Shown in pieces: positions 1 through 7,838 of a stretch of DNA of 17,819 nt. Numbering within the stretch: the stretch's first letter is position 1; each line of letters starts with the position of its first letter. This DNA comes from JAVVPL01 sp036655775 (GTDB lineage Bacteria; Bacteroidota; Bacteroidia; Bacteroidales; P3). Position numbers and translations under genes: made by a program. The DNA is taken from assembly GCA_036655775.1 (NCBI GenBank), contig JAVVPL010000035.1, forward strand, positions 1 to 17,819. Direction: 5' to 3'. Under the pieces are notes generated by a model, which searched no databases, was not told where the DNA came from, and was given only the letters and a program-made list of their open reading frames with translations.

Positions 1-690
1 ATAATAAGGATGTTCGGCAATGCCCATCAATTGAATAGCGGTATACCCTAAGGCCTTAATATTAGGGAGTATGTTTTTTGTAAATTCTTCGTACGTACCT
101 ACGCCTAATTTATCTTGCGCCATACCGATATGAGCCTCATAAATAAGTAACTCCTGTTGACTATTATTGTATTTACTATTTTTTTTAGTGTATTCACCAT
201 TCCATGAAAACACCTTAGATGGATTCCAAAGTAGAGCGGAAAAATCTTTACTTTGTGGATCTTGAGTTGTAAAGAAAGTGTACGCAGGCATGCGTTGTTG
301 CCATGTATTATTGGCTTTAATATATAATTTGTAGCGGCTTAAATGACAGAGTGTATCTTTGTACTCCTTATCGGATAAAACAATTTCCCAAATTCCATTT
401 TCTAAGCGCTTTAGTGGATTTTTGCACATTTCCCAATGATTGAAATCGCCTATTAGATAGACCTCTTGTGCATGAGGCAACCAATCGCGAAAATACCAAG
501 CTTTTTCCTCCTTATGATAGTGTAAGCCAAAATAAAGATGGGCATTGGCATAGGTATACAAAGAAGGTGCTACACCTTGTTGTAATAGCCAATTTTTGGT
601 ATTTACATAATCTTGATGACGGCGCTCTATTTGATGTGCGACGGGACGCAACCAAGCATCATTTTCAATAATAGGAAGTGTTTTTTCCAT
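1..690 (-). CDS. glgB: 1,4-alpha-glucan branching enzyme, N-terminal part (runs off left edge)
   Basis: The first 230 codons are open from an ATG at 690 down to base 1, so the gene is cut only by the window edge. I translated this part directly. It begins MEKTLPIIENDAWLRPV, continues with a CBM48-like segment (WYFRDWLPHAQEVYLIGDFNHW, residues about 65-86), and reaches the start of the GH13 barrel: YEAHIGMAQ, GTYEEF, and a final LGYTAIQLMGIAEHPYY. These are characteristic of GlgB (family GH13_8), which makes alpha-1,6 branches in glycogen in the cytoplasm. The catalytic Asp and Glu lie beyond the edge and cannot be checked. The start codon overlaps the stop of the upstream thioesterase gene by one base (TAATG), which suggests translational coupling as the last visible gene of the operon. 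The family assignment is firm; that the full-length enzyme is intact is an assumption. Confidence 0.9.
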   Translation of the reverse strand, partial: MEKTLPIIENDAWLRPVAHQIERRHQDYVNTKNWLLQQGVAPSLYTYANAHLYFGLHYHKEEKAWYFRDWLPHAQEVYLIGDFNHWEMCKNPLKRLENGIWEIVLSDKEYKDTLCHLSRYKLYIKANNTWQQRMPAYTFFTTQDPQSKDFSALLWNPSKVFSWNGEYTKKNSKYNNSQQELLIYEAHIGMAQDKLGVGTYEEFTKNILPNIKALGYTAIQLMGIAEHPYY

Positions 691-1112
691 TATGCAGGTA
701 AATTTTTAGCTCTTTCAAACAGTTGAATTTCTTCTTCTGTTTCAGGCTTGATGCTCAGACCATGAGCTTGAGATTTTGTATTTAGATCTACATGGCAAAA
801 CGTAATAAAACCATCGGTATAAATCAGATTTCCTGTTTTTTCTTCTTTTACAGTTACATAGACTGTAAGTGTGCTTCGGCCAGTTTTAACAATGCGACTT
901 TCAAAACAAAGAATATCGCCCAAATGAACAGGATGTAAAAAAGCTAAACCATGTACTTTAAGGCATACAATATTATTGGGCGCAAGTTTGCGCGCCACAC
1001 AGATAAAGCCAGATTCCACAAACCATTCACTACAACGGCCAGCAAAAAAAGTGCCGTGATGATTTAAGTCTTCAGATTTTACTAAACGAAAAATTTGAGT
1101 AATAGGTAACAT
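690..1112 (-). CDS. Acyl-CoA thioesterase, hotdog fold (YciA/BACH-like)
   Basis: This is a 140-residue single hotdog domain. Residues 17-25 (NHHGTFFAG) match the active-site turn of the acyl-CoA hydrolase family (Asn, Gly and a closing Gly), followed by a helix with Glu33 (EWFVESGF) where the family carries an acidic catalytic residue. Later segments (VHLGDILCFES, GRSTLTVYV, FITFCHVD) fit the central strands. Members hydrolyse acyl-CoA thioesters to free acid and CoA in the cytoplasm; the chain length preferred here cannot be told from sequence. It sits 22 bases downstream of the rsmI-Nudix gene, and its TAA overlaps the glgB ATG, so all three probably share one transcript. The link to glycogen branching is not an obvious pathway and may be only genomic packing. 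The superfamily is well supported; the substrate is unknown. Confidence 0.82.
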   Translation of the reverse strand: MLPITQIFRLVKSEDLNHHGTFFAGRCSEWFVESGFICVARKLAPNNIVCLKVHGLAFLHPVHLGDILCFESRIVKTGRSTLTVYVTVKEEKTGNLIYTDGFITFCHVDLNTKSQAHGLSIKPETEEEIQLFERAKNLPA

Positions 1113-1134
1113 AATGTAATAATTAAGTGAGAAT

Positions 1135-2256
1135 TTATAGATGTAAAGTCGAACGCAAATCTTGTAATATTTTACTATGATCGAAAGCCAAACTAGGAAG
1201 GGTGTCTATATTTATCCATTTTGCATTTTTGGCATCATCTTGTCCGAGTATTTCTGGTAGTTCATCCACGTCTAAAATAGCTGAAAACACCATACTCACC
1301 GTGCGTCCTCTAGGATCTCTGTCGGGTTCGCTATATGCCTTAAAGGGAGTTAATACAATGCCATAGTCCTTTAAACGCAAACTTGTTTCTTCCTTAAGTT
1401 CTCGACTTACGGCCCATTCCAAAGTTTCATCTTCCTCGACAAAACCGCCAGGTAAAGCCCATGTATTGGCAAAAGGATACTGTAAACGTTCAATAAGTAA
1501 AATGTAATTTATCTCCTCACATTTAGCAAATACTGCGGCATCAACCGTCAAGGCAGGACGAGGATATGCGTATGAAAACCAGGTATTTTTACAAGCTTCC
1601 ACACAGATCACAATTTCTCCTTTAGGCGGATTGTCTGTATAGTAAATTAGTAAATCATTGAGAGTCCCTCTTTTATTTTCTGCAAAGATTTTGGAAATTT
1701 CACGACTTACAGAGGCTTTTCTCTCTTTTCCCAAATATTCAATCAATTGTTCTAAAGTTTTGAGCAAGCGATGAGGCGACTCATAAAAGATCATTGTTTT
1801 ATCTTGTGAACGAAGGGCTTCCAAACGTGCTGCCCGTCCTTTTTTATGAGGTAAAAAGCCTTCAAAAATAAAACGTTCACAACTCAATCCCGAATTGACC
1901 ACTGCGGGTACAAAAGCCGTAGCTCCAGGTAAACATTCCACGTCAATATTGGCTTCAATACAAGCTCTAACCAATAAAAATCCTGGATCGGAAATAGCTG
2001 GAGTCCCCGCATCAGTAATTAGGGCGATGGTTTCATCTCTTTGTAAACGTTCAATAATTTGTTCCGTGGTTTTGTGTTCATTGTGTTGATGATGGGCGAT
2101 ACAAGGGGTTGAAATATCAAAATGTCTAAGTAAAAAACCACTCACACGCGTATCTTCAGCCAAAATTAATTGGGCTTCTTTTAACACACGGATTGCACGG
2201 AAACTCATATCTTCCAAATTGCCTACAGGTGTGGGAACTACATATAATTTAGACAT
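1135..2256 (-). CDS. rsmI: RsmI 16S rRNA ribose methyltransferase fused to a Nudix hydrolase
   Basis: This 373-residue protein has two domains. Residues 1 to about 220 are a complete RsmI, the SAM-dependent enzyme that 2'-O-methylates C1402 of 16S rRNA: it has PTPVGNLEDMSFRAI, LAEDTR, TDAGTPAISDPG, CLPGATAFVPA, FYESPHR and a closing GEIVICVE, where bacterial RsmI usually ends. About seven residues later a Nudix domain starts (YAYPRPALTVD, about 229-373). Its Nudix box spans 271-293, with G271, E277, R285-E286 and E289-E290 in place; the usual Gly near the end is Ser292. DPRGR (314-318) resembles ADP-ribose-type Nudix proteins. A longer reading from 2319 would add 21 hydrophobic residues, but the start at 2256 (MSKLYVVPTP) matches the family, and a promoter lies at 2290-2320, inside the longer reading. 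No stop or frameshift is seen at the junction. RsmI activity is likely; the Nudix substrate is unknown. Confidence 0.9.
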   Translation of the reverse strand: MSKLYVVPTPVGNLEDMSFRAIRVLKEAQLILAEDTRVSGFLLRHFDISTPCIAHHQHNEHKTTEQIIERLQRDETIALITDAGTPAISDPGFLLVRACIEANIDVECLPGATAFVPAVVNSGLSCERFIFEGFLPHKKGRAARLEALRSQDKTMIFYESPHRLLKTLEQLIEYLGKERKASVSREISKIFAENKRGTLNDLLIYYTDNPPKGEIVICVEACKNTWFSYAYPRPALTVDAAVFAKCEEINYILLIERLQYPFANTWALPGGFVEEDETLEWAVSRELKEETSLRLKDYGIVLTPFKAYSEPDRDPRGRTVSMVFSAILDVDELPEILGQDDAKNAKWINIDTLPSLAFDHSKILQDLRSTLHL

Positions 2257-2289
2257 AAAATAAAGGGCTTTAATAAAAAAAAACAGATA

Positions 2290-2320
2290 CAAAGCTACAT
2301 CTATTTTTAATATTCTCAAA
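2290..2320 (-). promoter_or_regulatory. Probable Bacteroidota promoter for the rsmI-thioesterase-glgB operon
   Basis: Read on the minus strand, TTTG (2320-2317) is followed after 19 bases by TAGCTTTG (2297-2290). This matches the phylum's sigma factor pattern of a -33 TTTG and a -7 TAnnTTTG. Transcription would begin near 2283, giving a leader of about 27 bases before the ATG at 2256. The position also argues against an rsmI start further upstream at 2319. It is a pattern match only, with no expression evidence. Confidence 0.55.
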
Positions 2321-2327
2321 ATATTCG

Positions 2328-2335
2328 TATTTTTG
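2328..2335 (+). promoter_or_regulatory. Possible -7 element for the DUF2723 gene
   Basis: TATTTTTG fits TAnnTTTG on the plus strand, 95 bases before the ATG at 2431. No clear TTTG lies 19-20 bases upstream, only a T-rich run near 2303-2308, so half of the promoter is missing. The region 2336-2430 holds no open reading frame or strong hairpin and would be a long A-rich leader. Confidence 0.3.
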
Positions 2336-2430
2336 TAAGATTATTCAGTTTGGGAAACTGTATAAGAAATAATAGAAATTCAAGAAAAAAATAATGAAGT
2401 TCTCAATTTAATAACAAATAAATAAAAATT

Positions 2431-5400
2431 ATGCGAAATTATCAAAGATGGAACAACATCTTGGGTTGGCTTGTTTTTGCAATAGCTACCTACGTATATG
2501 TAGCTACAGCTGAACGGACCACAAGTTGGTGGGATTGTGGAGAGTATATAGCCACAGCATTTAAACTACAAGTAGGACACCCCCCTGGAGCCCCAACCTT
2601 CCAACTTTTAGGAGCCTTGTTTTCCCAATTAGCCATGGGTGATCTAACCAAAGTTGGGTTTATGATCAACATCATGTCGGCTCTTTGTAGTGGTTTCACC
2701 ATTTTATTTTTGTTTTGGACCATTACCATGTTGGCAAAACGTTTAGTTATCAAATTATATAATACAAGCATAGATAAATTTACGCTAGCGCAAAAGTGTA
2801 TTATTTATGGAAGTGCGGCAGTGGGGGCTTTGGCTTATACATTTAGTGACTCCTTCTGGTTTTCGGCGGTAGAAGGAGAGGTATATGCAATGTCGTCCTT
2901 CTTTACTGCAATTACTTTTTGGGCTATTTTGAAATGGGAATCCGTTGCCGATCAACCTCATAATTTGCGATGGATTATCTTTATTGCATTTTTAATAGGT
3001 TTAGCTATTGGGGTTCACCTCTTAAATTTATTGGTTATTCCCGCCGTAGTATATACTATATATTATAAAAAATTCAAAACTTCGCGTAAAGGTTTTTGGT
3101 ATTCGGCTCTTATTTCGGGCGTTCTTTTAGGGGTGATACTTTGGGGTATTGTGCCTTGGACGGTCAAATTAGCAGGTTATTTTGAATTGTTTTTTGTCAA
3201 TACGGTAGGTTTGCCATTTAATGTAGGTACAATTATTTATTTTGCCTTATTAATAGGAGGGCTTACGTACGGAATTCTATATGCGATAAAAAAACAAAAA
3301 GTATTATTGCATACCGCTTTACTTTGCTTTGTATTTGTGCTTATCGGCTATTCTACTTTTTTTATATTGGTGATCCGCGCAAATGCAGGAGTGCCAATCA
3401 ATGAAAATGTACCTAAAAATGCTTTGAGTTTATTGTCGTATTTAAATCGAGATCAATATGGTGAACGCCCTTTATTGTACGGACAATATTTTAATGCAAA
3501 AATAGTAAATAGTCAAGCGGTAGGAGCTAAATATAAACGGAATGATGCCACGGGTAAATATGATAAAATAGGTCCTAATAATATAAAATATGAATACGAT
3601 CCTGCCTATTGTGGAATTTTTCCTCGTATGCATAGTAATTCCGAAAGTGGAGGACGTCCACATGTTCAATATTATAAATATTGGAGTGGAGCCAAAGGCG
3701 ATGTCAAACCTACGGCTGCCGAAAATGTACGCTTTCTTTTCCGTTATCATTTTAATTGGATGTATTTCCGTTACTTCATGTGGAATTTTGCAGGAAGACA
3801 AAATAATGTACAAGGTTTAGGCTACAATGAAGATGGTTCTAGAGATATATTCAATGGAAATTGGATTAGTGGGATTAAATTTTTAGATGAAATACGTTTG
3901 GGACCTCAAGATAATTTGCCCGATTATTTGGCAAATAATCAAGGTCGGAATGTGTTTTATATGTTGCCTCTTTTATTAGGTTTATTAGGTTTATGGTTCC
4001 AATATAAACACTCTCGTCGAGATAGTTTTGTGGTTTTTCTTTTGTTTTTTATGACGGGACTGGCTATTATTATTTATCTGAACCAACCCTCCACCGAACC
4101 GCGTGAACGAGATTATGCGTATGCGGGATCCTTCTATGCTTTTGCAATTTGGATTGGCTTAGGAGCGATGGCTCTATTTCATTTGTTATCCAAAAAAATA
4201 CCCGCCTTAGTGTCTGCTTCCATTGCAATTGTGGTTCCTTTAATATTAGTCCCTGGATTGATGGCAAAAGAAGGATGGGATGATCACGATCGTTCAAGTC
4301 GTACGGCGGCTTATGATTTTGCAAAAAATTCATTAGAATCCTGTGAGCCTAATGCAATATTGATAGCTAATGGAGATAACGACACCTTCCCTTTATGGTA
4401 TTGTCAAGAAGTGGAAGGCATTCGTACGGATGTCCGCATTATCAATAGTGCTTTAGCAGGTAGTTTTTGGCATGTACAACCTTTGTTTAAGCAAGTGTAC
4501 AAATCAAAACCTCTCAAATTTACGCTCGCTTACGATCAGTATGGAGAATGTGTGAATGACTATGTACTCCTTGATGACAAAGATTTTGGCGAAGCGGTTG
4601 AACTTAAATCACTTTTAAATTTTATTGCAAGTGAGGACCCTCAAACCAAAAAAATCTATGGGGATGAAAAAGCAGCTTTTATACCCACTCCAAGGGCTAA
4701 GATGACAATTGATGTTCCCGCTTTAGTTGCTAAAGGTATTATCACCCCAGAACAAGCCTTGCGTACACCTCCAGTTATAGAGTGGACAATATCAGGTAAA
4801 GGGGGAGCTATCTATAAAAACGATTTGTGTTTTATGGATTTGTTTGGATCCAACAATTGGGAACGTCCTCTTTACTTTATGAGTGCAGGGGCACAAGCGA
4901 ATGTATTACCCGCTTCGCAATTAGCAGAAGCCGAAGGAAGTGTATTCCGCTTAGTTCCTTATCTTAATGATAATAGAGTGGCCACAGGTGCGAGAGAAAA
5001 TGGCGTAAATACAGACAAAAGTTACGATTTGTTTGTAAATAAATTTACTTGGGGAAATCTTCAAAATCCAAAAACAGCAGTGGACCCTGAAAGTAATGCG
5101 TATACTCGTGCCACACGTTATCAATATATAACGTTATCAAAAGCTTTAGCCTTTGAAGGCAAAAGAGATTCTGCGGTAAAAGTGTTGGATAAAAGTTTAG
5201 AGTTTTTCCCTCACAATAAGGTGCCTTTTGATGGTTTAATGTTGTATCAAGTAGATGCATATTTATTAGCAGGGGCCAATGGAAAAGCAATGAAGTTAGC
5301 CGAAGAACTTTTCCGTATATATCAAGACCGTTTACTTTATTGTGAACGATTCCCTCGTAAATACAGCAATAGTCTGAATGGTGAAATGCAAGAATGTTAT

Positions 5401-5511
5401 AGCGTTTTTGATGGGTTGCGCCAAGTTTTGGGCCGCTATCCTAATGCACAAACGAATGCGTTGAGTAAAAAAGCTACAGATATACTGATTCAACGAGGTT
5501 TAATTTCCTAG
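2431..5511 (+). CDS. DUF2723 family membrane protein, putative protein O-mannosyltransferase
   Basis: This is a 1026-residue inner-membrane protein. A first helix (about 10-27) leads into WWDCGEYIA (33-41) and GHPPGAP (49-55), the hallmark of DUF2723 and its eukaryotic relative TMEM260. An acidic residue in the first periplasmic loop is the expected catalytic site in this GT-C-like group. Many further helices follow to about residue 610, including EPRERDYAYAGSF (556-568) just before another helix. The rest, about 615-1026, is a soluble periplasmic domain ending in helical repeats that resemble TPRs (about 880-1020). In Bacteroidota such proteins are thought to act in envelope protein O-glycosylation; TMEM260 is an established O-mannosyltransferase, so the activity here is inferred by homology. 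The ATG at 2431 has an A-rich leader and no Shine-Dalgarno. The stop lies in a CTAG shared with the convergent XRE gene. The gene looks intact and stands alone in its transcription unit. Confidence 0.88.
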   Translation: MRNYQRWNNILGWLVFAIATYVYVATAERTTSWWDCGEYIATAFKLQVGHPPGAPTFQLLGALFSQLAMGDLTKVGFMINIMSALCSGFTILFLFWTITMLAKRLVIKLYNTSIDKFTLAQKCIIYGSAAVGALAYTFSDSFWFSAVEGEVYAMSSFFTAITFWAILKWESVADQPHNLRWIIFIAFLIGLAIGVHLLNLLVIPAVVYTIYYKKFKTSRKGFWYSALISGVLLGVILWGIVPWTVKLAGYFELFFVNTVGLPFNVGTIIYFALLIGGLTYGILYAIKKQKVLLHTALLCFVFVLIGYSTFFILVIRANAGVPINENVPKNALSLLSYLNRDQYGERPLLYGQYFNAKIVNSQAVGAKYKRNDATGKYDKIGPNNIKYEYDPAYCGIFPRMHSNSESGGRPHVQYYKYWSGAKGDVKPTAAENVRFLFRYHFNWMYFRYFMWNFAGRQNNVQGLGYNEDGSRDIFNGNWISGIKFLDEIRLGPQDNLPDYLANNQGRNVFYMLPLLLGLLGLWFQYKHSRRDSFVVFLLFFMTGLAIIIYLNQPSTEPRERDYAYAGSFYAFAIWIGLGAMALFHLLSKKIPALVSASIAIVVPLILVPGLMAKEGWDDHDRSSRTAAYDFAKNSLESCEPNAILIANGDNDTFPLWYCQEVEGIRTDVRIINSALAGSFWHVQPLFKQVYKSKPLKFTLAYDQYGECVNDYVLLDDKDFGEAVELKSLLNFIASEDPQTKKIYGDEKAAFIPTPRAKMTIDVPALVAKGIITPEQALRTPPVIEWTISGKGGAIYKNDLCFMDLFGSNNWERPLYFMSAGAQANVLPASQLAEAEGSVFRLVPYLNDNRVATGARENGVNTDKSYDLFVNKFTWGNLQNPKTAVDPESNAYTRATRYQYITLSKALAFEGKRDSAVKVLDKSLEFFPHNKVPFDGLMLYQVDAYLLAGANGKAMKLAEELFRIYQDRLLYCERFPRKYSNSLNGEMQECYSVFDGLRQVLGRYPNAQTNALSKKATDILIQRGLIS

Positions 5512-5711
5512 ATATCTTTTTCTTCCAAGAAAAACATATCGTTAACGTTCTTTTCAAACACAATAGATAATTTCAATGCCAAAGTAGTGGATGGGATCAT
5601 TTTCCCATTCTCTATGGCATTGATAGTTTGTCGAGAAACATTGACTTTTTGAGCTAAGGAAACTTGTGTGATACCTCGTATCGCACGGTCGATTTTAAGC
5701 GTATTTTGCAT
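5508..5711 (-). CDS. Small XRE-family transcriptional regulator
   Basis: This 67-residue protein is essentially one Cro/C1 helix-turn-helix: QVSLAQKVNVSRQTINAIENGK (about 16-37), then PSTTLALKLSIVFEKNVNDMFF. The class is like the short B. subtilis YgzD type, with no sensor domain. I chose the ATG at 5711 (MQNTLKIDRA); a start at 5732 would add seven residues that relatives lack. Its TAG is read from the same CTAG palindrome (5508-5511) as the stop of the DUF2723 gene, so the two convergent genes overlap by four bases with no terminator between them. It is divergent from a small four-helix membrane protein gene starting at 5822. Short regulators of this type often neighbour a small membrane protein, so the target may be that divergent operon or the regulator's own promoter. 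The DNA-binding role is well supported; the target is inferred. Confidence 0.85.
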   Translation of the reverse strand: MQNTLKIDRAIRGITQVSLAQKVNVSRQTINAIENGKMIPSTTLALKLSIVFEKNVNDMFFLEEKDI

Positions 5712-5821
5712 AATTAGAATAGAATTTGGCAATAAAAGTACAAGAAATTAAGCAAATTGCAAAATTTAGGAAAATAAAAAAAATAAAAACAAAAGAGAAA
5801 TTCTCTGATAAAACAAAAACA

Positions 5822-6331
5822 ATGAATTTTGAAGATTTAGATAAAACATCCTCGACACGTCCTAATAGTTTGAGTACAGTATGTATTCTTACCTTTATAG
5901 GTAGTGGATTAGCCTTATTGAGTTATTTATATTTTACAGTTTTTTATAAAGAATTGGCCGATGCAATTCGATATGAAGAGGTGTATGATAGTATCCCTGG
6001 ATTAAAGGATGCGATGGAAATGATGTTGGCTCCAGGACTTCCCTTTTTTCTATTGCTTGCGTTGACTAATTTTGCTTCTTTATGTGGCGCCTATTTAATG
6101 TGGAAGCTCAAAAAAATAGGATTCCATGTGTATACGCTTGCGCAAATAGTAAGTTTATTGCTTCCTTTTCTTTTTGGTGCCGCTCAAGGCATTCCTTTTG
6201 GTTCTCTTTTTTGGTCGGGACTCTTTGTGGCTTTTTATGCGATGCATTTAAAATATATGAAGCCCCTAGATCTGAAATCGAATGAAACAAATTCAAACGA
6301 TTCAAACTCAGAGGATCAAAATCCGATGTAA
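5822..6331 (+). CDS. Small integral membrane protein of unknown function
   Basis: I do not recognise a named family. The 169-residue product starts at the ATG at 5822 (MNFEDLDKTSSTRPNSL). A longer reading from a TTG at 5726 would add a lysine-rich stretch typical of translated A-rich leader DNA, so I reject it. Four hydrophobic segments are visible: about 18-42 (TVCILTFIGSGLALLSYLYF), 73-96, 101-123 and 125-142, with a short amphipathic loop (KELADAIRYEEVYDSIPG) between the first and second. The tail is polar and rich in Asn, Ser and Asp (NETNSNDSNSEDQNPM). The gene lies 30 bases upstream of the MFS transporter gene on the same strand, so the two are probably cotranscribed, and it is divergent from the XRE gene. 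That arrangement suggests a regulated membrane pair, but no function can be assigned. Confidence 0.75.
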   Translation: MNFEDLDKTSSTRPNSLSTVCILTFIGSGLALLSYLYFTVFYKELADAIRYEEVYDSIPGLKDAMEMMLAPGLPFFLLLALTNFASLCGAYLMWKLKKIGFHVYTLAQIVSLLLPFLFGAAQGIPFGSLFWSGLFVAFYAMHLKYMKPLDLKSNETNSNDSNSEDQNPM

Positions 6332-6361
6332 ATTTAAAAAATAAATATTAAAAAAAAAATT

Positions 6362-7762
6362 ATGAATGAAAAAATTACACAGACGCTTAGAGATAATGCG
6401 GTCTATCGTTGGTTAGCGCTTATTCTTATAGCATCTACCATGTTTTTTGCTTACTTCTTTGTAGATGTGGCAGCTCCTTTACAAAATTTATTACTTTCCG
6501 ATTATAATTGGACTCCTGATGTCTTTGGAATGTTAGGTGGATCCGAATTTTTTCTGAATGTTTTTGCAGGCTTTTTAATTCTCTCTGGGATTATTCTCGA
6601 TAAGATGGGTATTCGTTTCACGATTATTACTTCTGGATTGACCATGGTGTTGGGCGCTTCTATTAAATGGTTTGCCTTAAGTGCTTTTTTTCAAGGTTCA
6701 GGTTTAGAATCTTTTTTAGCTAGTTTTATTCCTAGCATTCCTGCCACTGCTAAATTAGCATTCTTTGGTTTTTCTATTTTTGGGGTCGGTGTTGAAATGG
6801 CTGGAATCACAGTTTCCAAAGCAATTGCAAAATGGTTTAAAGGAAAAGAATTAGCTTTAGCTATGGGACTTGAAATGGCTATTGCACGTTTAGGTGTATT
6901 TGCTGTATTTCGTCTTTCGCCTATATTTGCAGAAAATGGAGGCGTTGATAATGCAGTTTGGTGGGGTTTAGCTTTTGTATGTGTTGGATTTATCACCTTC
7001 TTTACCTATACTTTTATGGATAAAAAATTGGATAAACAAACGGGTGAAAGTTTAGAAAAATCGCCAGAAGATGAATTTAAACTTAGTGATCTAGGTAAAA
7101 TTTTGACAAATCCAGGATTTTTGGCCATTGCAGGTCTTTGTGTATTATTCTATGCTGCTATTTTCCCATTTCAAAAATTTGCCGCCGATATGTTGGCTTC
7201 TCGTTTAGGGATGAGTATTAAAGATGCTGCGGCTGTATTTTCCTATTTCCCAATTGGAGCTATGATCTTAACTCCTTTTATGGGTGCATTCTTAGATAGA
7301 AAAGGAAAAGGAGCTACAATGATGTTGTATGGTGCCATTTTATTAACTATCTCGCACTTAGTATTTGCATTTGTTCCCGATGCTTATTTCTCCGATATTT
7401 TAGCTTATTTGACCATTGTAATTTTGGGCACCGCTTTTTCTTTAGTCCCTGCTGCTTTGTGGCCTTCATTACCTAAAATTATCCCTGAACGTTTCTTAGG
7501 ATCTGCCTATGGGCTTACTTTCTATATCCAAAATATAGGTTTATTATTGGTGCCTATTATGATTGGCTGGTCGCTTACAGCTTCCAATCCTGGAGTTGCC
7601 GAACAAATTGCACAAGGTGTAGAGGGAGTCAAATATAACTATATGGTTCCTGAATTAATCTTCAGTTGTTTTGGCGTTGCGGCTATTGTTTTAGCGGTTA
7701 TATTAAAACACATAGACAAAAAACATGGCTATGGTTTGGATAAACCCAATGTGACTAAATAA
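6362..7762 (+). CDS. Major facilitator superfamily transporter
   Basis: This 466-residue protein has about twelve membrane helices in two halves. Motif A of the first half is SGIILDKMGIRFT (about 79-91), with Asp, Gly and Arg at the conserved places; the matching loop of the second half is MGAFLDRKGKG (about 310-320). Between the halves lies a hydrophilic loop (about 218-245, DKKLDKQTGESLEKSPEDE). The opening YRWLALILIASTMFFAYFFVD resembles a Bacteroidota MFS group distantly similar to MFSD1, which in animals moves dipeptides in lysosomes. That resemblance is from memory of the motifs and does not establish a substrate. Translation starts at an ATG after a run of nine A. Transcription probably continues from the small membrane protein gene upstream and ends at the hairpin 20 bases past the stop. 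The superfamily is firm; the cargo is unknown. Confidence 0.87.
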   Translation: MNEKITQTLRDNAVYRWLALILIASTMFFAYFFVDVAAPLQNLLLSDYNWTPDVFGMLGGSEFFLNVFAGFLILSGIILDKMGIRFTIITSGLTMVLGASIKWFALSAFFQGSGLESFLASFIPSIPATAKLAFFGFSIFGVGVEMAGITVSKAIAKWFKGKELALAMGLEMAIARLGVFAVFRLSPIFAENGGVDNAVWWGLAFVCVGFITFFTYTFMDKKLDKQTGESLEKSPEDEFKLSDLGKILTNPGFLAIAGLCVLFYAAIFPFQKFAADMLASRLGMSIKDAAAVFSYFPIGAMILTPFMGAFLDRKGKGATMMLYGAILLTISHLVFAFVPDAYFSDILAYLTIVILGTAFSLVPAALWPSLPKIIPERFLGSAYGLTFYIQNIGLLLVPIMIGWSLTASNPGVAEQIAQGVEGVKYNYMVPELIFSCFGVAAIVLAVILKHIDKKHGYGLDKPNVTK

Positions 7763-7782
7763 ATTGACATTTAAAGTTTTTC

Positions 7783-7821
7783 ATAAAAAAAGGGGGCTAA
7801 ATTTTAGCCCCCTTTTTTTAT
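7783..7821. terminator. Bidirectional intrinsic terminator between MFS gene and mutS2
   Basis: A 19-base inverted repeat surrounds a single T at 7802: seven A, five G and CTAAA on the left mirror TTTAG, five C and seven T on the right. On either strand this gives a GC-rich stem followed by a T run. It lies 20 bases past the MFS stop and 17 bases past the mutS2 stop, so it can end both convergent transcripts. It is the clearest hairpin in the window. Confidence 0.93.
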
Positions 7822-7838
7822 GTATGATTGAATATCTT

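Noticed and set aside
2257..2319. Extra 21-residue hydrophobic N-terminus on RsmI, which might look like a membrane anchor.
   Set aside because: RsmI is cytoplasmic and starts at MSKLYVVPTP. A full promoter match lies at 2290-2320, inside the proposed extension.
3472..3813. Antisense open frame of 113 codons inside the DUF2723 gene, and other long shadow frames in the window.
   Set aside because: They lie wholly inside well-supported genes in other frames, show no recognisable domain, and have low-complexity compositions explained by the sense codons.
5760..5793. Possible minus-strand promoter for the XRE gene (TTTG, 21 bases, TAAATTTTG).
   Set aside because: The -7 element has one base too many and the spacer is long. 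In such A/T-rich DNA this is too weak to list.
5726..5821. Longer N-terminus for the small membrane protein, starting at TTG 5726.
   Set aside because: The added residues are a lysine- and isoleucine-rich translation of A-rich DNA, and the frame would overlap the divergent XRE gene's longer form. The ATG at 5822 gives a normal protein start.
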